A DNA stretch of 64,000 nucleotides, from NCBI RefSeq assembly GCF_014202825.1, contig NZ_JACHHP010000006.1, forward strand, positions 1-64,000, read 5' to 3'. The notes below the pieces were generated by a model that was not told the DNA's origin, made no database searches, and was given only the letters and a program-made list of their open reading frames with translations. Numbering within the stretch: the stretch's first letter is position 1; each line of letters begins with the position of its first letter. This DNA is from Chiayiivirga flava (GTDB lineage: Bacteria > Pseudomonadota > Gammaproteobacteria > Xanthomonadales > Xanthomonadaceae). Position numbers and translations under genes: made by a program. Positions 32,101 to 40,264 of the stretch are shown here, in pieces.

Positions 32101-34281
32101 GGCGCCACGGTGCTGCGCGACCCGCTGTGGTACGCGGCCAAGTACGGCGGCTTCGACGACAACGACAACGACGGCGTGCCCGACAGCGGCGAGTGGGACT
32201 CGAAGGTGGCCGGAACGCCCGACAATTATTTCCTGGTCACCAACGCACTGACGCTGAAGGATCAGCTGGCCGAAGCGTTCAGCGAAATCGAGGCCGATTC
32301 GCAGCCCACCGGCGGTGTCGCCGCCAGCGGCGCGCGCCGCGATGCGGGATTCCTCGCGTTCATTCCGAGCTATTTCACCTCGAACTGGACCGGCGACATC
32401 AATGCCTACCGGCTGGATGCGGACGGCGAAATCGGCGACAAGGTCTGGTCCGCCGCCGAATCCATGCCCGAGCCGTCGGCGCGCAACATCTTTGCGGTGC
32501 GCGTGCCGGGCAAGACGGCGACGCGCGAAGTCGGCGCGTTCACCCGCGCAGGTCTGACGAGTGGCTCGTCGACGGCGCAGACGCGCCTGGGCCTGCCCAC
32601 GCTGAGCAACGACCAGATAGACGACGTCATCGACTATCTGCGCGGCGACCAGACGCTCGAGCAGCAGAACGGCGGGACGTTCCGCGATCGCGATCGCCTG
32701 CTCGGCGACATCCTCAATTCGCAGCCCGAGGTGCTCAATACCGGCAACTACTCGTATGTGCGCCTGCTGCCAGAGGACGGCGGCGACTCCTACAACGAGT
32801 TCCTCGACGACAAATCCGAGCGTACGCCGGTGCTGTTCGTCGGCGCCAACGACGGAATGCTGCATGCCTTCGACGCCACCGAGACCGGCGGCGAGGAGAT
32901 CTTTGCGGTCATCCCGAACTCCTCGCTGCCCAATCTGAAGGAGCTCATCGATCCGAACTACACGCATCGCTACTTCGTCGATGCGTCGGCCGTGCAGCGT
33001 GATGCCTACATCAACGGCGGCTGGAAGACGGTGCTGCTCAGCGGCATGGGCGCCGGCGGCAAGAGCATCATCGCGCTCGACGTCACCGATCCGGCGGCCG
33101 GCTTCACCGCCAGCAACGTGATGTGGGAATTCACCCACCCGGACATGGGCTATTCGTTCGGCCAGCCGCGAGTGGGCGTGCTGCAGGACGGAACGTGGGT
33201 GGCTGTGTTCGGCAACGGCTACAACTCCGCACGCCAGCGCGCGAGCCTGTTCGTGGTGCGCCTGTCCGACGGCGAACTGCTCAAGCAGATCGAGGTCGAA
33301 ACCATCAGCGACGCGCAGGCCCTGCTGGACCCGAACGGCATGTCGTCGCCCGAGCTCGCCAGCCTCGACGACGATATCTACATCGACACCGCGTATGTCG
33401 GCGACTACCACGGCAATCTGTGGAAGATCAATCTGGGCGGCGCCTCGTCGACCTGGGGCATCGCCGGGGGCGGCAACGAGCCGATGTTCCAGGCCCACGG
33501 TCCGGCGGTCACGGGCTTCCCCGACGGCAAGCGCCAGATCATTACCGGGTCCATCGGACTGTCGCGCCATCACCTCGGCGGACTGATGGTGTTCTTCGGC
33601 ACCGGCCGCTACATGCTGACCGGCGACAACGCGGTGGAGGCCGATCCGGACATCGAGACCTTCTACGGCCTGTGGGACAACGCGGGCAAGAATGCGGTCG
33701 CGACGATCGCCGACCGCAGTGCGCTGCAGCAGCAGCAGCTCGGCCAGCAGGGATCGACGGAAAGCAGCATCGCGCGCACCGGCAGCAACAACGCCGTGCG
33801 CTGGGACGAGAAGTCCGGATGGTTCCTCGACCTCAAGCTCAACGGCCTGGATCCGCGCGGCGAGCGCGTGCTGGGCCTGCCGACGGTCGGTCTGGGACGC
33901 GTGGTGTTCACGACCTTCACGCCGGTCGGCAACGAGTGCGAGCCCGGCGGCGAGAACTGGCTGTATGTGCTGAATGCGTCGACCGGCGGCGTGTCGCTGC
34001 CGACCGGCGAGTTCACCGCGGCCACCAACGGTGGCGACGATTCGGTGGGTGGTGGCGACTGCACCGGCGACTGCACGGTGGCGAGTTCGTCGCTGGGCTC
34101 GGGGCCGCCGACGGTTGCGCCCCCGATCGTGACGACGCCGCCGTCGACCGAACCCGATCCCGCCACCGGCGCCGCGTTGTGTTCGTCGAGCAAGATCCGC
34201 ATCCAGGTGCTCACGCCGGACGGCCTCAAGGAATTCACGTGCATGACGCCGGGTCGGTCGTCCTGGCGAGAAATCCGCTGA
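29104..34281 (+). CDS. pilY1: PilY1-like tip adhesin / pilus biogenesis factor with a PA14-like insert
   Basis: Large exported protein of 1725 residues; ATG 29104 with GAGGAGTTG upstream gives a signal peptide ending near APAWSA. The N-terminal part has GKDHKLYYEAYNDASDLNGDG and TTGRGDALKKVLYGGDRFVDTDSSTVLQ with DAHSWGKEY, typical of xanthomonad PilY1. Residues about 316-432 (GGTYRFRIDGDDVIDFEL ... YYYKFRHEEGAGGDGYRLQW) resemble a PA14 carbohydrate-binding domain. A calcium-type loop DDNDNDGVPDSGEW lies near 1018. The C-terminal beta-propeller (ILNSQPEVLNTGNY, RTPVLFVGANDGMLHAFDA, LLSGMGAGGKSIIALDVTDP) is the conserved PilY1 region. No von Willebrand-A DxSxS motif is seen. It lies in the middle of the minor pilin operon. 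Confidence 0.94.
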   Translation: MRFLPLRLLAVTATLVVLAGHSAPAWSALDVAQSPLYLESATPPLNMLVMGKDHKLYYEAYNDASDLNGDGILDIGYKGWELKSPAPSDPEESRYKIDYYGYFNSYACYSYTAGKFSPVSATTNKQCSGTWSGDFLNYLTTGRGDALKKVLYGGDRFVDTDSSTVLQTNYVTHDAHSWGKEYLSVARDGYNIASYTPLPLPSANRYHLFAVTSLTNPDGSADGGAPVLRVLRSSPYRIWEWVSIEGPVADTRCLHGGNGPDCVGTTTPAHPGHPGSRAAFNTMETTYAIAANQYGGTVSRNSINCQDNNCNPNGTDDDYLSIATGMFRIRDQNAAGGTYRFRIDGDDVIDFELRTNQNWGNATGLVATAGCYTTAGRGFGACAGNEMTASVTLSRNTRYYYKFRHEEGAGGDGYRLQWTKTAGSVVLDPRLFGWTTFDATSDHQGNVNTGAAEAPSFNFYNLRPPQSNGSSRDADRFVRVEVCPSTAALREDNCKEYPDGNYKPTGVLHDYGETDRMFFGLISGSQVNNLQGGVLRRNVLSFQEEINADDGTFKIGAGDNAVLDGADGIVGTIKSLRMIGGSGGQGSNWAWGGGTGDCPSIGNRAIVNGECRMWGNPIGEMMFEALRYFAGGEAYSGFTATPSGHGNGVGEETTLKLATPAWKDPYESVADGGLGYRACAKPVMTVVSDINPSYDSDLPGNPWNSVSITSPATISSFNANTVGGQIWNHEFGGARDVYIGQSGTAASDSAPSAKSASSFGNIRGLSPEEPTKEGTYYSAAVAYYGKTNDAINENSVENLSTYSVAVASPLPKIEFPVGNNKLTLLPFAKTVSGTFGDGTRKPTNTIVDFYVEKIVNLPGQPSDTAINAGRGYALFRINYEDVEQGNDHDMDAIVRYEVKQNANSTVTVTLTSEYAAGSANHAIGYTMTGSTKDGIYLEVCDLRDGQPNDGTTASCAHQTNYAFNTPPGRDPGYCATNPTSSECAGLPPTTTRTFTVGSSGATVLRDPLWYAAKYGGFDDNDNDGVPDSGEWDSKVAGTPDNYFLVTNALTLKDQLAEAFSEIEADSQPTGGVAASGARRDAGFLAFIPSYFTSNWTGDINAYRLDADGEIGDKVWSAAESMPEPSARNIFAVRVPGKTATREVGAFTRAGLTSGSSTAQTRLGLPTLSNDQIDDVIDYLRGDQTLEQQNGGTFRDRDRLLGDILNSQPEVLNTGNYSYVRLLPEDGGDSYNEFLDDKSERTPVLFVGANDGMLHAFDATETGGEEIFAVIPNSSLPNLKELIDPNYTHRYFVDASAVQRDAYINGGWKTVLLSGMGAGGKSIIALDVTDPAAGFTASNVMWEFTHPDMGYSFGQPRVGVLQDGTWVAVFGNGYNSARQRASLFVVRLSDGELLKQIEVETISDAQALLDPNGMSSPELASLDDDIYIDTAYVGDYHGNLWKINLGGASSTWGIAGGGNEPMFQAHGPAVTGFPDGKRQIITGSIGLSRHHLGGLMVFFGTGRYMLTGDNAVEADPDIETFYGLWDNAGKNAVATIADRSALQQQQLGQQGSTESSIARTGSNNAVRWDEKSGWFLDLKLNGLDPRGERVLGLPTVGLGRVVFTTFTPVGNECEPGGENWLYVLNASTGGVSLPTGEFTAATNGGDDSVGGGDCTGDCTVASSSLGSGPPTVAPPIVTTPPSTEPDPATGAALCSSSKIRIQVLTPDGLKEFTCMTPGRSSWREIR

Positions 34282-34288
34282 CCCATGG

Positions 34289-34324
34289 GCGGGCTGTCAC
34301 GCGTATGCTGACGTGACAGCCCGC
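34289..34324 (+). other. Perfect 13-bp stem hairpin between pilY1 and pilE
   Basis: GCGGGCTGTCACG and CGTGACAGCCCGC pair exactly around a 10-base loop (CGTATGCTGA), 8 bases after the pilY1 stop and 55 bases before the pilE ATG. There is no T-run, so it is more likely an mRNA-stabilising or processing structure, or a weak attenuator, than a full terminator. Confidence 0.6.
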
Positions 34325-34378
34325 GTTCCGCCGGGACGCGATGCGATGTCCATACAACGAAGGGTTTGGGGAACGCCG

Positions 34379-34780
34379 ATGAAACGCCGCAGCAACGCAT
34401 CCGGATTCACGCTGATCGAACTGGTCATCGTCGTGGCCATCGTCGCCATTCTCACGGCCATCGCCGTGCCGGCCTACAACGATCAGGTACGCAAGAGCCG
34501 CCGGGCGGACGGCAAGGCGGTCGCGCTGCAGATGGTGCAGGGGCTCGAACGCTGGCACACGGTCAACAACACCTATGCCGGCTACGCGGAAACGATGTCC
34601 TCCCCGTCGGGCGATCCCGATCCGCACTACGAGATCACCGCCTCCGACCTGACCGTGACCACCTACACCGTCACCGCGGAGCCGCAGAACGGCCAGACCG
34701 AGGACAAGTGCGGGACCATGACCGTGGACCAGACCGGCGCCAAGACGCCGACCGGCGGCGATCTCGACGATTGCTGGTAG
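34379..34780 (+). CDS. pilE: Type IV pilin-like protein PilE
   Basis: 133 residues. Leader MKRRSNASG, then FTLIELVIVVAIVAILTAIAVPAYNDQVRKSRRADGKAVALQM, the PilE/ComP-type N-terminus with E5. The C-terminal pair of cysteines (DKCGT and DDCW at the last residues) would close a D-loop. GGGGAACG precedes the ATG. It ends the minor-pilin operon as in Xanthomonas and Pseudomonas (fimU-pilVWXY1-pilE order). A perfect hairpin separates it from pilY1. Confidence 0.93.
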   Translation: MKRRSNASGFTLIELVIVVAIVAILTAIAVPAYNDQVRKSRRADGKAVALQMVQGLERWHTVNNTYAGYAETMSSPSGDPDPHYEITASDLTVTTYTVTAEPQNGQTEDKCGTMTVDQTGAKTPTGGDLDDCW

Positions 34781-34795
34781 TCCTCTCGACGGCCC

Positions 34796-34823
34796 TTGAC
34801 CCTCGCGTTCCATCGGCTAGAAT
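34796..34823 (+). promoter_or_regulatory. Promoter of the tRNA-Asn gene
   Basis: TTGACC, 16 bases, TAGAAT, ending 10 bases before the mature tRNA start. It is a good sigma-70 match and starts 16 bases after the pilE stop. Confidence 0.75.
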
Positions 34824-34833
34824 ACGCGGCTCC

Positions 34834-34910
34834 GCCCGAGTAGCTCAGCCGGTTAGAGCACTTGACTGTTAATCAGGGGGTCGTTGGTTCGAGTCCAACC
34901 TCGGGCGCCA
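34834..34910 (+). tRNA. tRNA-Asn (anticodon GTT)
   Basis: 77 bases with encoded CCA. The acceptor stem GCCCGAG/CTCGGGC, D-arm GCTC..GAGC, anticodon arm CTTGA-CTGTTAA-TCAGG with GTT at 34868-34870, and T-arm GTTGG-TTCGAGT-CCAAC all pair. The window shows no integrase or repeat of its 3' end, so no island is inserted here. Confidence 0.97.
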
Positions 34911-34918
34911 GATACGCG

Positions 34919-34944
34919 AAGGCCTGCAGCGATGCAGGCCTTTT
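34919..34944 (+). terminator. Terminator of the tRNA-Asn transcript
   Basis: AAGGCCTGCA, GCGA, TGCAGGCCTTTT: an eight-base stem plus A/T flanks, 9 bases after the tRNA CCA end. The remaining bases to 35161 show no gene. Confidence 0.88.
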
Positions 34945-35161
34945 GCGTTTTCGGCAGTGCCGTTTTTGATCGTTCCGTGTTTCCTGATGGGCACGGCTCG
35001 AGGCTCGGTGCAGGTGTTCGTGCATCGCGCAATGTGGGCGGACGTCGCGCGCAGCCACTCGTTGTTCGGTGCTGCGTGTGGAACGCCGGCTGGGGCGCGG
35101 GTGCCAGCGTTCGGTCGTCGCGCGGGATGCTGCAAGTCTGATTGGACCCTGCGTCTGCCGC

Positions 35162-35695
35162 TCAGAAGCACGCCGTCATCGTCGCCACTTCCGCCGCCGT
35201 CGACGCCCGCGTCCGGCCGGTGTTGCTCGTCACCAGACCCTGCAATGGCGCGCCCTGAGCGTCGCACAGCTTCACGGTGAGGTTGCTGCCTTCGGCCATG
35301 CCGTTGGGCTTGAAGGTGACGCGGCTGCGGTGCTTGCTGCTGCGGATGGCCACGTCGCCCGCGAAGCCGATTTCGGTGCGCAGCAGGGTGTCGCTTCCGC
35401 CCAGGGTGCCGTCGGCATTACGGTCCAGGAACAGGATCCAGCCGCTGTCCCAGATGCCGTCCTTGCGGCAGCCGGTCGCCTCGTCGCCGGGGCACAGGAT
35501 CGCCGGGGCGCGGTGCACGATGGCCGCTTCGCGCGCCGCGGCAAAGCCGGTCATCATCAGGTTGTGCGAGGCGGCGACGGTGTTGCGCGCGGTGAAGTTG
35601 GCGAAGGTCGGCAGCGAGAGGCTGAGCAGCACGGCGGCGATCGCCAGGGTCATCAGCAGTTCGATCAGGGTGAGGCCGGTCTGGTGTCTGTTCAT
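35162..35695 (-). CDS. Second GspH/FimT-family minor pilin
   Basis: 177 residues on the opposite strand from the pilin operon. Leader MNRHQTG, then LTLIELLMTLAIAAVLLSLSLPTFANFTARN, then a GspH domain with ILCPGDEATGCRKDGIWDSGWILFLDRNADGTLGG. The domain resembles the first fimT product (WIVWADIDRDGVLG) but the two are clearly diverged. The C-terminus ends MTACF, a cysteine that may pair internally. It is divergent from uvrB with 188 bases between, and not part of the operon. Confidence 0.9.
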   Translation of the reverse strand: MNRHQTGLTLIELLMTLAIAAVLLSLSLPTFANFTARNTVAASHNLMMTGFAAAREAAIVHRAPAILCPGDEATGCRKDGIWDSGWILFLDRNADGTLGGSDTLLRTEIGFAGDVAIRSSKHRSRVTFKPNGMAEGSNLTVKLCDAQGAPLQGLVTSNTGRTRASTAAEVATMTACF

Positions 35696-35883
35696 GGGAC
35701 ATCTCCGTGGGCGTTGAGCGTGGAGCCAGTGTGGCTTTCGCCCGGACGGCCCGGCATCGGCGCTCCGCGCGCCGTCGCTAGGAGTTTTCGCAGTCCGTCT
35801 GCGAGGCGTGCGCGCGGTTGAGGAACCGCTGCGTTGCCCCTACCTTTTCATGCTCACGCCGCCACGACGCAGGAATCCGCCGC

Positions 35884-37902
35884 ATGTCCCAGCCGTTCCA
35901 GCTCGTCGCACCGTTCGAACCCGCCGGCGACCAGCCGCAGGCGATCCGCCGCCTGATCGACGGCTTCGAGGCCGGTCTCGCGCACCAGACCCTGCTCGGC
36001 GTCACCGGTTCGGGCAAGACCTACACCATCGCCAACGTGGTGCAGGCGGTGCAGCGTCCCACCATCGTCATGGCGCCGAACAAGACGCTCGCGGCGCAGC
36101 TCTACGGCGAATTCAAGGAGTTCTTCCCGCACAACGCGGTCGAGTACTTCGTCAGCTACTACGACTACTACCAGCCCGAGGCCTACATCCCCTCGTCGGA
36201 CACGTTCATCGAAAAGGACAGCTCGATCAACGAGCACATCGAGCAGATGCGGCTGTCCGCCACGAAGGCGCTGCTCGAACGCCGGGATTCGCTGATCGTC
36301 GCGACGGTGTCGGCCATTTACGGCCTCGGCGATCCGAGCGAATACCACCAGATGGTGCTGCACATGGTGCGCGGCGAGCGCATCGACCAGCGCGAACTGA
36401 TCCGCCGCCTCACCGAGATGCAGTACACCCGCAACGAGTTCGAGGTGCGGCGCGGCACCTACCGCGTGCGCGGCGAGCTCATCGACGTGCATCCGGCCGA
36501 GAACGAAACCGAGGCGCTGCGCATCGAGCTGTTCGACGGCGAGATCGAGAAACTGAGCCTGTTCGATCCGCTCACAGGCGAAGTGATTCGCAGCATCCCG
36601 CGCTACACCGTCTATCCGAAATCGCACTACGTCACCACGCGCCGCACCGTGCTCGAAGCGATCGAGGCGATCAAGATCGAGCTCAAGGACCGGCTCGAAC
36701 AGCTCTACGCGGCCAACAAGCTGGTCGAGGCGCAGCGCCTGCAGCAGCGCACCACGTTCGATCTCGAGATGATGGCCGAAATCGGCTACAGCCAGGGCAT
36801 CGAGAACTACTCGCGCCACCTCACCGGCCGCATGGCCGGCGAGCCGCCGCCGTGCCTGTTCGACTATCTGCCGGCGGATGCGTTGCTGGTGGTCGACGAA
36901 TCGCACGTCACCATTCCGCAGCTCGGCGCGATGTACAAGGGCGACCGCTCGCGCAAGGAGAATCTCGTCGAATACGGCTTCCGCCTGCCGAGCGCGCTCG
37001 ACAACCGCCCGCTGAAGTTCGACGAGTGGGAGCGCCGCGCGCCGCGCGCGATCTACGTCTCGGCAACGCCCGGCAAGTACGAAATGGACAAGGCCGAAGG
37101 CAGCGTCGTCGAACTCGTGGTGCGGCCGACCGGGCTCATCGATCCGGTCGTGGAGATCCGCCCGGTCGGCACCCAGGTCGACGATCTGCTGTCGGAAGTG
37201 AACGAACGCGTCGCGATGGGCGACCGCGTGCTCGTCACCACGCTCACCAAGCGCATGGCCGAGAACCTCACCGAGTACCTCGCCGAGCACAACGTGAAGG
37301 TGCGCTACCTGCATTCGGACATCGAGACCGTGGAGCGCGTGGAGATCATCCGCGACCTGCGCCTGGGCGTGTTCGACGTGCTGATCGGCATCAACCTGCT
37401 GCGCGAAGGCCTCGACATGCCGGAGGTGTCGCTGGTTGCGATCCTCGATGCGGACAAGGAAGGTTTTCTGCGTTCGGAAGGCTCGCTGGTGCAGACCATC
37501 GGTCGCGCCGCGCGCAACCTGCGCGGCAAGGCGATCCTGTACGCCGATCGCGTGACGCGCTCGATGCAGGCAGCCATCGACGAAACCGACCGGCGCCGCG
37601 CGAAGCAGGTCGAATACAACGCCGAACACGGCATCGAGCCCAGGGGCATCGTCAAGAAGATCACCGACGTGATGGAAGGCGCACGCGAGGCCGCGAACGA
37701 CGAGCGCCTGCCGAAGGGCCGCACGCGCAGCAAGGTGGCCGAGGCCAAGGCAGACTACCGCGCGATGACGCAGGAACAGATCACCGCGACGATGAAGAAG
37801 CTCGAACAGCAGATGTTCAAGCACGCGCAGGATCTCGAGTTCGAGGAGGCCGGAAAGCTGCGCGACGAAATCCAGCGGCTCAAGGCGATGCTGCTGGCGT
37901 AG
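35884..37902 (+). CDS. uvrB: Excinuclease ABC subunit UvrB
   Basis: DNA damage-verification helicase-like subunit of nucleotide excision repair, working with UvrA and UvrC. It has 672 residues. Walker A GVTGSGKT is at 39-46, the beta-hairpin [21 protein letters not shown] near 92-112, then VVDESHVT, the helicase motif V/VI region [13 protein letters not shown] and QTIGRAARN. The C-terminal UVR motif is [28 protein letters not shown] 35884 gives the [21 protein letters not shown] start. No LexA box is visible in the upstream gap, so SOS control is not supported by sequence here. Confidence 0.98.
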   Translation: MSQPFQLVAPFEPAGDQPQAIRRLIDGFEAGLAHQTLLGVTGSGKTYTIANVVQAVQRPTIVMAPNKTLAAQLYGEFKEFFPHNAVEYFVSYYDYYQPEAYIPSSDTFIEKDSSINEHIEQMRLSATKALLERRDSLIVATVSAIYGLGDPSEYHQMVLHMVRGERIDQRELIRRLTEMQYTRNEFEVRRGTYRVRGELIDVHPAENETEALRIELFDGEIEKLSLFDPLTGEVIRSIPRYTVYPKSHYVTTRRTVLEAIEAIKIELKDRLEQLYAANKLVEAQRLQQRTTFDLEMMAEIGYSQGIENYSRHLTGRMAGEPPPCLFDYLPADALLVVDESHVTIPQLGAMYKGDRSRKENLVEYGFRLPSALDNRPLKFDEWERRAPRAIYVSATPGKYEMDKAEGSVVELVVRPTGLIDPVVEIRPVGTQVDDLLSEVNERVAMGDRVLVTTLTKRMAENLTEYLAEHNVKVRYLHSDIETVERVEIIRDLRLGVFDVLIGINLLREGLDMPEVSLVAILDADKEGFLRSEGSLVQTIGRAARNLRGKAILYADRVTRSMQAAIDETDRRRAKQVEYNAEHGIEPRGIVKKITDVMEGAREAANDERLPKGRTRSKVAEAKADYRAMTQEQITATMKKLEQQMFKHAQDLEFEEAGKLRDEIQRLKAMLLA

Positions 37903-38008
37903 CGGGTTCCATCCTGCCAGTGTCGCGGTGCGGCGTTCCCTCTTTCGCCGCGCAGCGAGCGCGACGCCCCCGTTTTTCGATGTCCCGAAGCCGTATCGGG
38001 CTCGCATT

Positions 38009-38171
38009 CCTTCTCCCCTCGGGAGAAGGTGCCCGGCAGGGCGGATGAGGGCGCCACCTCGCACGTTACGTAGACTGTCATGCCGGAGCGGTTGGACTTC
38101 GACGACGGCTGCGAAGACCCTCCACGCACGCCCTCATCCGCCTTCGGCACCTTCTCCCGAGGGGAGAAGGG
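38009..38171. repeat. REP-like inverted pair between uvrB and prpE
   Basis: CCTTCTCCCCTCGGGAGAAGG with tail TGCCCGGCAGGGCGGATGAGGG, about 70 bases of spacer, then GCCCTCATCCGCCTTCGGCA with CCTTCTCCCGAGGGGAGAAGG. The units face away from each other, opposite to most other pairs in the window. No gene is seen in 37903-38250. Confidence 0.78.
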
Positions 38172-38250
38172 AGCAGCGTTCGACAAAGGTCGGATTCGCG
38201 CCGGGTTCCGCCGCAGTACGCTTGGCATCCAGCTGTCTGCGAGCCGTGCC

Positions 38251-40146
38251 ATGCGTTACGAAGACTTCTATCGCGCGTCCATCGACACGCCCGAGGCGTT
38301 CTGGGCCGACCAGGCGAAGGCCATCGACTGGCACCGCCAACCCGACACCATCCTCGACGATTCCAATCCGCCGTTCCGCCGCTGGTTCGTCGGCGGCGAG
38401 ACCAACCTCTGCCACAACGCGGTCGACCGTCACCTGGCCGAACGCGCAGACCAGCTCGCGCTGGTGGCCATCTCCAGCGAAACCGGCCTCACGCGCGAGA
38501 TCAGCTACCGCGAGCTGCATCGCGAGGTGAACACCTTCGCCGCGATCCTGCGCAGCCTCGACGTGGAGCGGGGCGATCGCGTGGTGATCTACATGCCGAA
38601 CGTGGCCGAAGCGGTGTTCGCGATGCTGGCCTGCGCACGCATCGGCGCGGTGCACTCGGTGGTGTTCGGCGGGTTCGCCGCGCACAACCTCGCGTTGCGC
38701 ATCGACGATGCGAGGCCGAAGCTGCTGATCGCCGCCGACGCCGGCAAGCGCGGCGGCAAGGTGATCCCGTACCAGCCGCTGATCGACGATGCCTGCAGAC
38801 AGGCGCAGCATCCGCCGCCGCGCGTGCTGATCGTCGACCGCGGGCTGGATACCAACCGCCGCAGCGTTCCGGGCCGCGACCTCGACTACGCCACGCTGCG
38901 TGCGCAGCACGACGGCACGCAGGTGCCGGTGCAGTGGCTCGAATCGAACGAACCGAGCTACCTGCTCTACACCTCCGGCACCACCGGCAAGCCCAAGGGC
39001 GTGCAGCGCGACGTGGGCGGCTACGCGGTGGCGATGGCGCTGTCGATGTGGGCCATCTACGACGTGCGCGCCGGGCAGGTGATGTTCTCGACATCGGATG
39101 TCGGCTGGGCCGTCGGCCACTCGTACAACGTCTACGGTCCGTTGATCGCCGGCGCCACGTCGATCCTCTACGAGGGACTGCCGACGAACCCCGATCCCGG
39201 CATCTGGTGGCAGATCTGCGCGAAGTACGGCGTGCGCACCATGTTCTCCTCGCCCACCGGCATCCGCGTGCTGAAGAAGCAGGAGGCATCGTGGCTCACC
39301 AGGCACGATCTTTCCGCGCTGCAGTGGCTGTTCCTTGCCGGCGAACCGCTGGACGAGCCGACCGCGACGTGGATCAGCCAGGGCTTGCGCAAGCCCGTCA
39401 TCGACAACTACTGGCAGACCGAAACCGGCTGGCCGGTGCTCACACTGATGCCCGGGCTCGACCTGAAACCGGTGAAATTCGGCTCGCCCGGCCTGCCGAG
39501 CCCCGGCTACAACACGCGCGTGATCGACGAGGCCACCGGCGCGGACGCGAAACCCGGCGAGAAGGGCGTGCTCGTCATCGTGCCGCCGTTGCCGCCGGGA
39601 TGCATGAGCACGGTGTACAACGACGACCGGCGCTTCGTCGCGAGTTATTTCAGCCACTTCAGGCAGCTGCTGTACAGCTCGCTCGACTGGGCGGTGCGCG
39701 ATGCGGACGGCTACACCTTCATCCTCGGTCGCACCGACGACGTGATCAACGTGGCCGGCCATCGCCTGGGCACGCGCGAGATCGAGGAATCGGTCTCGAC
39801 GCATCCGGCGGTGGCGGAGGCGGCCGTGGTCGGCGTCCACGACGAACTCAAGGGCCAGGTGCCGATCGTCTTCGCGACACTGAAGCACGCCGGCGCGGAC
39901 ACGGCGCCCGCACTGGCGATGGCGATGCAGCAACGCGTGGTCGACCTGCTCGGCGGCGTGGCGCGGCCGGCACGGGTCTACATCGTCGGCGCGTTGCCGA
40001 AGACACGCTCGGGCAAGCTGCTGCGGCGCTCGCTGCAGGCGCTGGCGGAGGCGCGCGACCCGGGCGATCTGTCGACGCTGGACGATCCGAACGCGCTGGA
40101 GGAGATCACCCGCATCCTGACGCGCGGACCGGACGCGGGCGCCTGA
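38251..40146 (+). CDS. prpE: Propionyl-CoA synthetase (propionate-CoA ligase)
   Basis: Activates propionate (and weakly acetate) with ATP and CoA through an acyl-adenylate. It has 631 residues. The N-terminal MRYEDFYRASIDTPEAFWADQAKAIDWH is characteristic of PrpE and differs from Acs. Motifs: YTSGTTGKPKGVQRDVGG, FSTSDVGWAVGHSYNVYGPL, DNYWQTETGWP and GRTDDVINVAGHRLGT. The catalytic lysine K589 lies in LPKTRSGKLLRR. No prpBCD genes are adjacent, so it is unlinked from the methylcitrate cycle in this window. ATG 38251 follows the repeat pair after about 80 bases. Confidence 0.92.
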   Translation: MRYEDFYRASIDTPEAFWADQAKAIDWHRQPDTILDDSNPPFRRWFVGGETNLCHNAVDRHLAERADQLALVAISSETGLTREISYRELHREVNTFAAILRSLDVERGDRVVIYMPNVAEAVFAMLACARIGAVHSVVFGGFAAHNLALRIDDARPKLLIAADAGKRGGKVIPYQPLIDDACRQAQHPPPRVLIVDRGLDTNRRSVPGRDLDYATLRAQHDGTQVPVQWLESNEPSYLLYTSGTTGKPKGVQRDVGGYAVAMALSMWAIYDVRAGQVMFSTSDVGWAVGHSYNVYGPLIAGATSILYEGLPTNPDPGIWWQICAKYGVRTMFSSPTGIRVLKKQEASWLTRHDLSALQWLFLAGEPLDEPTATWISQGLRKPVIDNYWQTETGWPVLTLMPGLDLKPVKFGSPGLPSPGYNTRVIDEATGADAKPGEKGVLVIVPPLPPGCMSTVYNDDRRFVASYFSHFRQLLYSSLDWAVRDADGYTFILGRTDDVINVAGHRLGTREIEESVSTHPAVAEAAVVGVHDELKGQVPIVFATLKHAGADTAPALAMAMQQRVVDLLGGVARPARVYIVGALPKTRSGKLLRRSLQALAEARDPGDLSTLDDPNALEEITRILTRGPDAGA

Positions 40147-40183
40147 GCGCGGCAGGTCGCGGGTCTGCGCTGCATTTTCATCG

Positions 40184-40213
40184 CAAAAAAACGCGCCCGG
40201 CATGCGGGCGCGT
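40184..40213 (-). terminator. Terminator for rhlE (minus strand)
   Basis: Stem ACGCGCCCG/CGGGCGCGT with an A7 run on its left, read as T7 after the hairpin on the minus strand. It lies 51 bases past the rhlE stop, between converging prpE and rhlE. Confidence 0.82.
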
Positions 40214-40264
40214 TCGTGGTTCCGGTCCGTCGCCCCGCGAAGGGGACGCGGACGCGGTTGCAGG

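Noticed and set aside
34834-34910. tRNA-Asn as an integration site for a genomic island
   Set aside because: No integrase, no repeat of the tRNA 3' end and no composition change downstream in the window.
34869-35267. Minus-strand frame of 132 residues ending RLDSNQRPPD
   Set aside because: This peptide is the translated antisense of the tRNA-Asn gene, a known annotation artefact; no ribosome site or domain.
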